Assembly (NCBI GenBank): GCA_037974665.1
Contig: CM075768.1
Location: 59,414,316 to 59,478,315, forward strand
Direction of reading: 5' to 3'
Length of the DNA: 64,000 bases
From: Ehretia macrophylla
Taxonomy: Eukaryota > Streptophyta > Magnoliopsida > Boraginales > Ehretiaceae
Shown here in pieces: positions 35,501 through 48,556 of this stretch. The notes beneath the pieces are model-generated. The model was not told the DNA's origin. It saw only the letters and a list, made by a program, of their open reading frames with translations, and ran no database searches. Position numbers and translations under genes: made by a program. Every line of letters starts with the position of its first letter. Positions within the stretch are counted from its first letter, which is position 1.

Positions 35501-38500
35501 GAAGAAGTATCATTATGATTATATTGTTCGAATTTGTCACTTAGATTCTGGGACAACGATTGCAATGGAGTCAAAAGAGTGGTCACTATCATATTGATAA
35601 ACGTCCTCATTGATACTCCAATATTCACGCCTTGATATATCCAAAGAGAAATGTGAACATTACAGAAAAAAAAAAAAAAATTGCAAAATGTAAGTGATGG
35701 TGTGGAGGAGATATTTTAATTTTTTTTTCAACTAATGCCTATTACATTTGTGTGTAAAATGCATTTGTCAATAGTAATAACTAATATCACCGAGATGGTG
35801 TTTCACTATCCCTAGTAGGATAAGAATTTTATGTATTAAAATGTCTAATTTTCACCATGCAAAAGTAGTGAATTATCATTATCGGTGATATGTAACATTC
35901 TTCTTTTCTGATAATATAATTACCAAAGATAGTATATCATTGCTTATTTGTTAACGTTCTCTCCTTTGTGGCTATTCATCACAGTCATTTCTTAAAGCTA
36001 ATTACTTCTAATTACATGTTTGCTTCAAGAGCAATGGAATTTGTTACATGAAGCATGTGATTTCTTTTGAAGTAATTGAGGAAGCATACAATTATCATGA
36101 AATCAATCAACTTTTCGTTCAAGACATATTTCAAAATCAGAACTAGATTTAAGTATAACAAATCGTTATTTGATTATTAATTTCACTCAACTTAATCGAA
36201 TTTGTATTATGAACAAGTCGTAGCTTGTGAATTGCCTTGTCAAGAAAATAGGTGAAGCTAATTATAATGCTTTCCAGCTTGATGCTTCATAGGTGTGGTG
36301 AGAAATCTCAAGCCTTGAAAATCATTTTGACATAGTAGCATAAAAAACTGTGCTGTGGTCATCTAAGCTGGAAAATTTGAAAAGGAAGCCACAAAATTCT
36401 CGTATAAAAGGTGAGCCAAGTGTTATGTAGTAGTTCATTGAAATGATACCGAGGGACCAATAGTATATGGATATGGCTGTAATTGCTTCTCCATATTCAT
36501 ATCTGTATGAAAAATGGATGCAATATCAACTCATTGTCGCCGACAAATCTTTTGCTATGAGGCTGTGATTGAAATAGTCTTGACGTCGAATGGAAAACAC
36601 ACATTCAATCAACTGTTGAAAATTTGATGATCAATTGTGACACCAAATGCGTAGTAGTTTGATGCCCACTGATTGTTAACCCTCCCCTCACTTCAAAGGA
36701 CATTGACAATGCTTTTGCTTCATTTTGGTTATTTCTATAATCATTGTAATGTCTCATTGACAATGACCTCGCTCTTTTTGCCATTTAGGACCCGAACACC
36801 ATCTTAATCATGAATGTTGGACGAAGTCTACTTACTTGAGTAAAGAAGGAAATATGTCCAATGTCCAACCCCGAAGGATCAGTTTAGTGGTAAAGTATTT
36901 AAAGAGTGAGTGGACAGAGATATGTTAATAATTATGTTTCAATTTCAATTAACTACGAGATTAACTTTTTAGAGTCAATTTTAATACGTTTTATATTACT
37001 TGACTAACGTAGATTATATCTTTTTTTTAACAAAATTATGTGTTCAGAATTTTGACACATTTAAAATAACCAGTATAACATCCCAAACAAGTTTCCCATT
37101 GATTACAGTCCAGCGGTATTGGAGATCACATTTTTATGCGAACTTGGCAAAATTTGGATAATAAACCGTTAGCCTTGACGTGGACATTTTCTTGAATGCA
37201 ACCATGATGGAGTCAACTCATTTTAGTGCTTTCTTACGATTGGTAGAATGCTTGCTTGTGACACCCATTTTCTTTTTCTCCCCTCAAATATGTTACTTTC
37301 CTGAGTAGCAAATGAACTTGATAAAAGTAAGTTGCAATTGTTACTTGATTACTAACAAATGTCTTTTTCTCTTTATTCTATTTTGGATTAACTATTATTT
37401 ATGCGAACAATCAATTAGAGTTAGAATAAGAAAAAGGATCTACCCATGTATTTATAAATTATTCTAATAGACCCTCCCATAAAAGGTTCTGTCAGAATAT
37501 ACAGGCCTACACACAATTAACCGTATATGGACTTATAAGGTAGGTTTAACACAATATGATCACAGACTAGTTTATGAGTCAGATATCTAGCCTATTTTGT
37601 AAAACCAAAAATAATTAACCACACCCCACAAAATATATAGAGAAATATTCTAACATACACACACACACACATCAGAATTTTTACATATACACACAAATAA
37701 TTAAATTTTTAACGGAAAACGCACGTGTATCTTTATGAAAAAAAAGAATGCCGTAAATTTTTAACGGACATATAAAATGACTAACGGTGTCTTAACTTGA
37801 AAAGATAAGGGATTAAAATATATCATTTTTTAAGATAAGGAACCACATCGTCAATGAGATTAAGATAATGGACCAAAAGTGGTATTAACCCAAAAAATAA
37901 AGAGACGCACACACAAAAATAGAGAGAGATTTTGTATATATTAACAAAGAATCAACTTAAAAGAAAATTAAATCGCTGAACTAATGATGCAACTTAGTTA
38001 TAAATTAAATTAAGATGATCATGAACTACGTGTGAAAATTCTGATATTGCAAAAAAAAAAAAACAATGTTTTTCCCTCTACAACAATCCTAACGGAACAC
38101 TGCGAAATAATATCTGAAGCAGGAGATTCAGTTAATCGAGATTCAAAAGCTGAAATTGGAAAGATACTTAGCAAAAAAAAAAAAAAAAAACTTAGAAATA
38201 ATTCTCTTTCATCGTCAATTCCAATATTTTATGCCTGTCCCAGTTCGCGTGCAATGTAATAGTGTTCTTTCTCTTTTTCATTTTATTCAAAAGTTAATTC
38301 ACAGTTCCCCTTTTTCCTTTTCCATTAGGCTTAAGGGAATGCATTCATCAGTGTGTAAATGTTTACAACAGAGAGAATTATATGATCTCATAGGTAAAAT
38401 TAAGAATAGAATAAATTTTTGATGCGTTGAGAGAAATTATTTCCTTTACATAATTTAGGGGCCTAATATGTTAACTTAGGAATTTTTTTTATTTTTTTAT

Positions 38501-39557
38501 ATATATATATATTTAGGTTGTTTTTTTCGTTTTTCATCTCTTCGTTAAGCCCACATGAAGGAGGATACTTATGCTATTAAGTGCAAAAATATGTTTTGTT
38601 TAAAGTTGAACCTTACGCTATTGCAATAGGGGTATGATGATTAATTAGGAAACACTTTTCATTTTTTTTTTGTTACAATAGAGGTCAAAATCGTAGTTCA
38701 AACTCAAAACATCTAATTACAACAGGTCACTAATTAACTATTCCATCAAATTATTGGGTGTAACACTTTCCATTTCCCTAATTAACGGTAATGTGAGAAA
38801 TGAGCTTGTATTTGAATTTGCTGAAGCTTTTGAAACTCATAAAGAAAAATTGACAGATCTCAGAATGTTATATGAGCAACAAACGCTTGAAAGAATACTT
38901 TCTGAGCATTTTTTTTAAGTATCCCTATTTTCTAATTCACTTTTTCTCTTATATATATATATATATGGTTTACCTTTTTTGCAGCTATTGTTTACGATAG
39001 AATTATTTGGTTTACCTTTTTCTAATATGGTAATTTTGGAGTTTATAATTTTTTTACATCGGACAAGTGTATATCGTAACAATAAAAATGAACAAATTTT
39101 TCCTCCACTTGTGATAAGACTGTAATTCTTAATAGGTGATTATAGGCAAATTTGGTAACAAATTTTCTTCTAAAATATTTGCTACCTTATAATAGAGATT
39201 AAAGAATAAAATTAGTACGTTACACGTGACAATAATTGGTTTATAAGTAGCAACTACATATTTCACGAATTACGAGTGCATAAATAATATTTGCATAGTT
39301 TTTACTCTACTCTATAAACTCAAAATAGTGCTCTTGACACATTTGAATTATGTCTAGAAAAGATAAAAAGTTTATTACAAATAGGATAAGCCATTAATTG
39401 ATGAGGAAGTGAAAATTGTTCCTCATACATTAGTCAGAAATGAGACATAATTGCAATTACAACCATGGAAAATTAACTGAAACCTTGTAATTCAATATAA
39501 TTATAGGTAACATGAATACAAATCGAGAGCTTTCTACGTCCTATAAAGCTCTAGAAG
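32501..39557. other. Long gene-poor region
   Basis: Seven kilobases of AT-rich DNA with many homopolymer runs (for example T at 32878-32899 and 35107-35126). Open frames at 32944-33261 and 35428-35628 on the minus strand are not simple sequence but match nothing I recognise. I see no gene model that holds over more than one exon. Confidence 0.5.
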
Positions 39558-40972
39558 TCAATAATCCACATATGGTACATACATAAGACTTGAAATTGCT
39601 TCTTGTAGCCAATTCTCGTCATCGCAGTTGTTCTGTAACGTACCCAAAAAATATATATTATATGATCATTGTATATTCATTTGGAGTTTAATGAATCACT
39701 TACTTATCTCACGAAAAGAATATTCCTGACATTGACATTATGGTAATGAAAATGAATTTCAAGGTACCATGAAACATTTTTGAGAATTATTTACCTGAAG
39801 CGAGCCATCATAATACAATTCTTTAGCTTCACATGGACTATCATTGGCCTTCATTAGAGTTTCATCTTCATATGTTTCACTGTTCTTGGCAAATCTTCCA
39901 CGAACTCGAACTCGCCTATCAGCTAGGGTTTTGCGACATGCATACTGCATAGATCGAGTTCGTTAAAAGCAATAAATAAATTACACAACGTCAAAACAAG
40001 CCCCCAAAATTTTTCTATTACATTACTATTACATTAATCCATTTGCTATAATTGGATAATTTTGAGAGACAAGTAGCTTAGGATAATGTTTTATATTATT
40101 CGACAGATGCTTCATTCGAGCTATATATATATATATATATATATACACCGATTGTTCGATATACCTTAATAGTCTTGTTGAAGTTCCTTTGGTTTCTCTT
40201 TTTCAGATATTTGAGAATCTTTTCCTTCCTTTCTTCCACAGAGTACCTGCCAACTCTTGCTGTGGATTCTTCCAACTTTTGCCCCGATTTCGATTGAATT
40301 CCCTAAAATGCAATTATTCAATTGATCAATCTTAAGAAAAAGACACGAAACATCGTATTATTAATTAATTTTATGTGCTAATGCTTCATGCATCGACATA
40401 AACCTATATATGCGTTTAACATTAAAACCAAACCAAGCTTTATCCAACTAATTTTCGAGTTCACCAAAAAATCGCCATAGAGCATGAGCGTTCGTCGCTA
40501 CTACTTATAGCCATCGCTCGATCCCGGAAAAATGCTACATGGATATGATAGATAAACATTTGAAGCAGAAGGTGAAAAAAAATACCCAATTATCAGCAGC
40601 AACCATGGGATGAACTGGCCAATAATTAGATACCAAGCCGCCATTGCATTCCTCTCCAAACTCATGATTCATTTCAGGTTGATACTTAGCTGCAGAAGCT
40701 TGAGTACTCCAGGCATATTCGCATGAACCACCAAAATCTTGAATTGATAATGTCGCAAAATCTGGAACCCCAAATTGCTTTGGAAAATTAGATGCTGCTG
40801 CCAAGATTGATGGCATGGTATGAGAATCCACCATGTTAACTACTCCATGATCATCAAAGAAAGGGAAAGTTTCTTTGTAGCACATTGCTAAGCATGAGTT
40901 GTGATCTGAGCCTATTGCTGGAGCTTCACTAGAGAAAGTGTTATTGGAGTAGTAATGAGAATTGGAAGCCAT
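39558..40972 (-). CDS. CCT-domain protein (CMF type, no B-box)
   Basis: Four phase-consistent exons: 40586-40972, 40165-40302, 39795-39944 and 39558-39632 (TGA), giving 249 residues. The CCT domain spans residues 145 to about 196. It begins RVGRYSVEERKEKILKYLKK and continues RNQRNFNKTIK, YACRKTLADRRVRVRGRF. It is cut by an intron after KTIK, as is usual in this family. CCT domains mediate DNA binding with NF-Y subunits and nuclear localisation in CONSTANS, TOC1 and relatives. No zinc-finger B-box or response-regulator domain precedes it, so it belongs to the CCT-only group (At5g41380/ASML2-like). The N-terminal 129 residues are variable and Ser/Asn-rich with a FPFFDDHG patch. The short last exon encodes DENWLQEAISSLM, a conserved-looking tail. 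Roles in flowering or sugar response are inference only. Confidence 0.9.
40122..40145. repeat. (TA)n microsatellite
   Basis: The run lies in the second intron of the CCT gene, about 20 bp inside the donor of exon 2. Confidence 0.85.
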
Positions 40973-41059
40973 TGAAGTAAGCTTTTAGCTAATTATGTTA
41001 ATTGGTTTGTGGTCTTTTGTGGGTCAGTGGTATGCTAATAAAGCTTTTATGCTATAAAC

Positions 41060-41071
41060 TATTTATAGCAT
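41060..41071 (-). promoter_or_regulatory. Probable TATA box of the CCT gene
   Basis: The minus strand reads TGCTATAAATAG, about 90 bp upstream of the start codon at 40972, with nothing else of the kind between. Confidence 0.5.
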
Positions 41072-42149
41072 GCAAAGGCTTTAGATGGCAACTTGTCTGG
41101 TGTGTACTATTTCTTTCAAGTGTGATTATGATAATGTGAGAATCTAGAATCATTGACCATATCGTCCATCAATTCCACCTTGTCATCATAGCCCTAGCCT
41201 AGGCCCTAGCATGAGTTTGTGTTGAGAATGGCATTCGTTTGCTAATTGCAATTTTTTTTTTTTTTTTTTAATGTAAAGAATGCGGTCGTTATAGGATTTA
41301 GATAATTATTAATTTAAAGAACGTTACACTTTTTTTTTTAATCATTTTTTAACGATAAAAATAACGGATAAGGGATAGAGTCCACATTGTAACTCCTAGT
41401 GATTGAAGAAGACCACAATTTGATCTTATCCCTTGTATGCTGATTGGTGAAGCTAAAATAGAGAAGATAAAAGATTCTTAGTGACACAATAAAGATAGTT
41501 AGAAGAGAACATTTTTTATCTTTGATGGTAAGGGCAGACTTTTCTATCAAACTATGTTTAGATTAGCCAGAGGAAGTAAAAGACAAACTTTTATAATTTT
41601 TTATTTAGATTGAAAAAATAAAATTAAAGAAAAGATATAATAATTTTATATGTAAAATTATAAAATTATTAAAAAACAAATTCTAGGGTCTTCTAGTGGT
41701 ATATATTTGGTTGATATAATGTAACACAACGAATGACTTTATTATAAAAGAACAACAATGAGACGTGTGTAGTCTTTTTTTTTTGTTAAGAATAAAGTAC
41801 TTCCGTCTTTTGGAAAAAAGTACTTCCGTCTTTTGAAAAATTATTACTTTATTTTCCACAATTTGAGGGCAAATAAAAAAAACCTCATTAATAGATTCTC
41901 AAATCTCTCTCATTCCTTTCCTTTCCTTTCCATGCTCAATCAACACAATCCAATCATAACGTTAGAGTCCTAACATTATGTTTAATCTCTCAGGGAAGGT
42001 CTGAATTCTCAAATAACTTAAAAGGCCAAAATGAAACAAATCTTCTGATATATATATTCCTGAAATTACAATAACGTTTCTAATTGAAGAACCTGAAGAT
42101 AGTGAAATAGTATCTAGGGCTGCAATCTCTCAATGTCATTAAATAGTCA

Positions 42150-42565
42150 CATGTAGTCCCTATTGTTTTTCAAAAATTTCAATTTAGTCTTTATTATTTA
42201 ATTTTTTTAATTTCATCCCTATTATATCCTTAAAAGCTTCAACTTTGTCCCTATTATTTCTAAAAAATTTCATTTTTCTTCCTATTATTTTTCTAAAATT
42301 TCAAATCTGTCCTTTTTATTCAAAATTATTCAATTTAGTCCCTATTATTTTCTAAAAAAGTTCAAATTCATCCTTATCATTTCTCAAAAAATTTCAATTC
42401 AATCTTCGAATATTATGGACAAATTTAAAACTTTAGAAATATAATAAGGACGAAATTGAAACCTTTAGTAAAACAATAAAGACGAAAATAATTTTTTTTA
42501 TAGAAATAATAGAGGTGAAATTGAATTTTTTTTAAAAACAATAAAAATAAAATTGAAAACTTTTA
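42150..42565. repeat. Fold-back array of ~31-bp units
   Basis: About eight degenerate units of the form GTCCCTATTATTTCTAAAAA + TTTCAATTTA lie head to tail from 42150 to about 42415. About four units follow in inverse orientation (AATAATAGGGACGAAATTGAA-like) to 42565. The whole can fold into a long imperfect hairpin and resembles fold-back MITEs seen in many plant genomes. Confidence 0.7.
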
Positions 42566-45500
42566 AACAAACCAATTACTTCAAGTTTGTTTCTCATGCC
42601 GGTGTACATGTAATGTAAGAAGTTTTGTAAGGGTATCTTGTATCTACTTTATAATGATGAAAGGAAGAGGGGAGGGAACTCAGAGAAGAAAGGAAAATTC
42701 GTAAACGCCAATACGGGTTCGTTTGGATTCATGAGGAAAAGGACAATAAAGGAAAAAAAAAATTGCTTCCAAGGGGTAGCCTGACTGGGAAATAGGAGAG
42801 GTAGGATTCATCAAAGCGGAGATTTGAAATTATTTTACTGCTACTATAATCAAACTCTTGACAAATTTAATATATGTAGTGAGGCCCATTATTGCACTTT
42901 TGGAGGTTTTAATTAAATAAACTATAAGGCTAAAATAATGTGTTCAAGAAGGTGATTGTGAGATTTCATTCTAGAATGATGTGTGTTTGTCCATTGTGGG
43001 GATGTTTCCCATATTATCAAAATAATAACAATAATAATAATAAAATAGTAAATTAAGAATCATTAGGCCTTCTTTAACAGGTTTCCTACCCTCCCATTTT
43101 CCTGACATATTCGGAAGTTATTGGAAAAAAAAGGTCTCCAATAGCTTCCCTAGGAAATCCCTAGAGTCAATTTCAACATCTCTATATGTGAAGATAGAGA
43201 AGGACCCCCATAAATCTATCCAGAAAAATATTAAAAAAGTTATAAATAAAAAAAAAATATTAATAATAAAAAATAGAATATCATCATGAAAAATAAACAA
43301 ATATCAATAAAAAGACATAAAGTTATTAGAAAAGTTAAAAGAAAAATAATAAAAATGTTAGAAATTAAAAATAAAAATCATCATAAATAATTAACAAATA
43401 AAAAAAAATTAAAGTTATTGATAAAGTTTTTTTAATTAAAAAAATATATTTAATTAAAATATGGAGAGATTTTGGAGTAAAATAAAAATAGGGAATCCTT
43501 AAAATAAGAAAACTATTAGAGTGAACTGAAATATATAGGGATTCTCTAAAATAAGAGATTTATTAAATGTAGGGAAGCTGTTAGGGTAAAACTAAAATAG
43601 GAAATTCCTAGATGTAGATAAATGATCAAAATTCTTCACATGTAGAAAAAAAAATATAGAGAAACTATTGGTGTTGGTTTTAGGCTATATTTGGCATAAC
43701 TTTTAGACACTCAAAAGTGATTTCTATAGATTAGAAGTTGAAACTAGCCGATTTGACCCATTTTTTAAAGTTCTTTTAGGTAAAAGTTGAAATTGAGAGA
43801 AACTAAAAAATAATAAATTCGAAACTGAAGCTTTTCAAAAAAGATTTTTTCTTTTTTTTTTCTAAAATATACCTCTCTAAATTTTTTAAATTCCAATATT
43901 ATCGTCAAAATTTTTAAAAGCCCAGCATTATTTAATATAAGTCAAATAATTAACGACTTATATTAAATACTACTTCTAACTAAAACTCTATTGAAAAAAA
44001 AATTATAACTTGACCATAGCATTAGATTTCTATGTTTCCTTTTCTCTTCTGAATCCTCACCCAATAGATATACATGCATCCTGGAAAGATACTTTTGGTT
44101 ATTGAAGAACAAAAGACAGGGTGACCATAAAGATGAGCTAGCTAGAAGAGGCCGTCATGTGATATTGTGATAACTATTCTTGTTCCTATAAAGCTGGTAC
44201 TCTAACTTGGGGTAAGAATCAAACACATGGGGCTACTAAGATGTTGCATCAAGTACAACCTAGCTGTAACAGGATTTTCCAATTTACCATCTTAAATTTT
44301 AATTGTGTTGTGGCACCAAGTTGGCTAAGAAAAAGCTAGAGGAATAACAGAAATGCATTTCTATTTGTTTTGTTCTGGCTTAAACTAATAATGATGCATT
44401 TTAATTCCATTGAGTAATATTTTAGTTGTAATTGAATTAGAGTAGTTGAAAGTTTCCTAGGCAAGATGCTTTCTCCTAGTCTTTTTGAAAACTGGGGGGA
44501 GGGAGGGTTTACATTTCTAGTTTTGTTCTTACTATATTAACAATATTTAGTTAGGTGAAGATAATAACTCAAACAAGTTCTAGCGTGCATGGTGTTAACA
44601 TAAAAGAAGACTCTTGATATGAATGAGTGTGATGGTAATCTATAGAGTTGATCACGTTAAGTGGAATAACACTTGATTTGATTTTGTTATATAAACAATA
44701 TCTAGAAGGATACTTCTTCCTTTGTTTTCACAATCAAATTAAGTTAGTAGACTAGTATATAGTTGTGGGAGTCATTCTCCATTCACAATATACTTTGAGT
44801 TTTCTGAAGGTTTTGTGGAGATGATGATGTTCTTTTTCTATGTTAATAAAATAACTAACGGTAGGAGAACATAGCGTATTTAAATAGAGAAAAGTTTTAA
44901 AAAGCATTGAAATAACAATTTATTAATTCTATTCTAATGTTACTTAATTAGCTAAATGCATCTTTCTTTTTTTCCCCTTTGATCTTCTAATTCAGTATTT
45001 TTTTTGTCATTTTTGATTAGCTAGAATTCAAACTTGAGAAAATTAGTTTTTGGCAATTTACCATAGAACCCTCCTTCCTCACATCTAAACTCTTATGTAA
45101 TGTCTCACCTGCTGAGAAAAGTCATATGAATGTGACTTTTAAATGAGTATTATGAATTTAAATAATAATTTGAGTTAATTATTTTAGATTGGGTCGAGAG
45201 CTAGCCAACCAAAAAAACCAAAAAGAGAAAAAAAAATAGAAGAAGTAGACTAAAATTCCCAAGGTGCACTTTCGATGTGTTATAAAGAGATATATATTGT
45301 ATGGTAGGAATTTTAGTATGCTTCTCAAACAAGAATCATCTTTACCTTGATATTTGCCGCATAAAGCTTACAAGAATAGAGAAAAAGAAGAAAGACATCG
45401 TACTCACTGTTTTTGTATCAGGTGCTTGAGCGTTTCTCTTCCTATCCCATCAAACAACTTAGCCAGCCAAACGTTGCCCTTATCATCCACTTGCAACGAC

Positions 45501-46942
45501 AGGGCAGATTCATATCTGAATGAAATACATTTTTTTTTTTTTTTTGATTCACAGGAGGCTAAGGTCATAATCAGCGAGACTTGAGCTCATAAATTCTCGT
45601 ATACATATTACCGGACCAAAGCCTTAGTGGCGGACGAAAAAATACACTAACAATTTGATAACAAAGAATTAAATAAAATCTCCTTGCATGCATATTGTTA
45701 AGAAATATGAGATTCCGTTCTAAAATTAATTAGTGTTAAGTGAAGTAGTACAAGAACTTGTAAAACCTTATTGGAATTAATAATTTATCAATATGGGAGA
45801 CGTGTATATATTATAACACATACATTGGTTGAAAAAGTGGATACAGATAGTGTAATTCTTCTGCAATCAGGCCATTCATCGAATGACCAATTTGAAATTT
45901 GAATAATGATTGAGGCTGCATTTCAATTTGCTAAATGAAAACTGCCAGATGAGATTATTGGTGAGTTTGTATCATATAAAAGAACAAATAGGTCCCCTGA
46001 ATTTGAAAATCCCTCCAAAAGTCCCTGCAATTTAATTTCTTTTGTAATTTGTGATGGAAAATAGGAATAATGCACTAAAATGTTATTTTTACCCTTACAA
46101 TTAGACCATTGTCCAACTATCTATTGGACCATTTTATTTTACTAATTTTCAACTTGTTCGTTGGAATGTGACTGTACTGATGTAATTTTTTTTTTTTCAA
46201 CCAAGAAGCAAACAGTCACACTATTTTTTTTGTTTAATAGCCAAAACTCATTCTCCCCGTGTCGTTGCATAAAACAATAAAAATTTAAAAGGATAACAAA
46301 TTTGCCAATCCACATCACACTTTAAGGCCAAAAACTGTATGTTAGTACTTTACTTCTTGTTCCACAAAAAATCACAAAAGAAATTAAAGTACAAAGACTT
46401 GTTGAGAGATTTTAAAATTTACTAGGACTCGTTTAAGATTTATCATATTTCTTAGAAATTAAAATTACTTTTTCCCTTATCCTTATTGATTATCGTTTAT
46501 GAATAGAACGAAAATATTTTGTTGATTTCTCTCGTCACCCAAAAGTTCGGAGTTCGAGCCTATATTAATTGAACTGATACATGTATTGAGCCGTAATGTT
46601 GCACCATGAAATTTATAATTTTAAAGTGGATTTAATGTAATATGCCATGACGAATACCTCATAATCAAAGGAAAGAAAAGTGTTGAATATAATAAATAAT
46701 ACAACAAACCTTCTCTAACAATTTAATCTTTTAGATGAGATAGTCACTTAACATGTATCAGAGTTTAGGTACCAAAAGATTTTGGATTCAAAACTTACTG
46801 CCACCCATTCAAATACATCAAAACTGTTCAAATACAAAGTTAAAAAACTAACTCCGCCTACATACTTGCGAGGGCATATTGAAAAGATATGATGTGGTCA
46901 CTTAACAAAAAGAGCCTTGCTATATATATGTCTTCCACCTTT

Positions 46943-47545
46943 TAGACTCCCATGGCAACTTCTTTATCATGATATACAATATAATTTACTTTATGCTTCT
47001 TCCTTTTACATGTGTTTGGATTGCACAAAGGATGGAAATGAATTGAAATTAGAGGAAGAAAAATAAAGTAAAGGAAATGAAAGGAAAAAGATTCATTTGT
47101 TTGAATTGTAATAAAATAATAATGGAAAGGAAGAAAAAATATTTTATAATCATTTGTTTGGATTGGAGAAGGAAATGACAATTTTAAATGAAAAATTACT
47201 TGAGTGCTCTTTGAGATAATGTAGGAGTTTATGATGTAATAAGGGTAATTGTGAAAATAAAAATAAAGAAACTTAGGGACAATAAAGATTTTTTATCTTT
47301 AACCTTTCATTTTCCTCCAAAAAACTCCAAATTGGAAGGATTATAAAATCCTTTCAATTAAAAGAAATGGAAGGGTTTTAGAACCCCTCTATAATCTTTA
47401 CTTTCTTTTAAATTACAATCCAAACAAAAGGAAGAATTTTTTATTTCCTCCCCTTCCATTCATTTCCTTTAAAAAAATGAACCCAACAAGTTGTTATAGA
47501 CTCCCATGGCAACTTCTTTATGATGTGCAATTTACTTTACGTTGT
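46943..47545. repeat. Direct repeats enclosing a purine-rich MITE-like block
   Basis: TAGACTCCCATGGCAACTTC followed by TTTAT begins at 46943 and again at about 47498; the similarity goes on for about 45 bp. Between them lies a GGAAATGAAAGG-rich block with GTTTGGATTG at 47014-47023 and its inverse at 47416-47425. This could be a MITE within a local duplication. Confidence 0.45.
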
Positions 47546-48003
47546 GGTTGTATAGCGTTAACAAGTTTGGTTTCATCTAATCTTCTACGGACATATTTTC
47601 CACTGATGTGATGTCCAAAGAACCAATAGCAAAACTAGATAGATCGAATAAACGCTTAGAAAAAAAGTACCACGAAAGAAACATGCGAGCTTGATAGAGA
47701 TGCAAGAAGGAATTCCCGATCACCTGACAGTTTGTTCCCTTTTCATCTTTTCTTTTCCACTGGTTTCATGTGCCACCAATCTCCTCTTGCTTCTGAGCCC
47801 GATATTTTAGGCATAAAACCCCTGCAGATTTTTCCTCTCTCTCTTTTTTTCATGATTTGCTATAATGCAACTATTCTTGTTCGATACAGTACCCTTAGTC
47901 ATAGATTTGTCAGTCTTTGTCTCTACATGTTCAATTCTTTGCATGCTATGAGGAGGGCATGCCAATCACTTTTGTCAAAATGAAATCGGACTGCTTTTTC
48001 TCA

Positions 48004-48556
48004 TGTTGATACGAGGTGATCAACATCTCTATTAATTTTGAACAGACGTATGTGTTTAGGGTTTTTTGTGTGTTTTGATGATGTGGAATCTTTTAGAAAG
48101 TTATTCGAGTTTATAATATAATGCTAAATTCCAAGATTATGACTTCGTTAGGAAGATGCATGATCCACGCTCAATTAGACACAAGACTTATCGAGATTGA
48201 CAATATAGATAATAACAACACTATTGTTTCAAACCCGAGAATAGTATAAGCACTGATTTGAACCCGAGATAGAGTGTTGATACGAGGTGGTCAACACCTC
48301 TATTAATTTTGAAACAGACGTATGTGTCTAGGGTTTTTAGGGTACTGTATTTTGATGATGCGAAATCTCTTGGAAAGTTATTCAAGTTCACAACATAGTG
48401 CCAAATTCAAAGACTATGACCTCGTTAGGAACTAAGAGGCATGATCCAAACTAAGTCAAACATAAGTGTTATCGAGACTGGTCATATAAAGAATAACAAC
48501 AATATTATTTCAAACCCGAAAATAGTATAAACACTTATTCGAATCCGAGACAGAGT
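48004..48556. repeat. 271-bp tandem duplication
   Basis: Copy 1 starts TGTTGATACGAGGTGATCAA at 48004, and copy 2 starts TGTTGATACGAGGTGGTCAA at 48275. The similarity extends through AACCCGAGAATAGTATAA to the next GAGTGTT at about 48552. By eye, identity is about 85%, with small indels. It is not coding. Confidence 0.85.

Noticed and set aside
35428..35628. 66-codon minus-strand frame
   Set aside because: Not simple sequence, but no motif recognised and no supporting exons.
36865..36915. AGTTTAGTGGTAAAG resembling a SINE box A
   Set aside because: No box B within 30-60 bp downstream.
46540..46565. GAGTTCGAGCC resembling a tRNA or SINE box B
   Set aside because: No box A at a suitable distance and no cloverleaf or A-rich tail.
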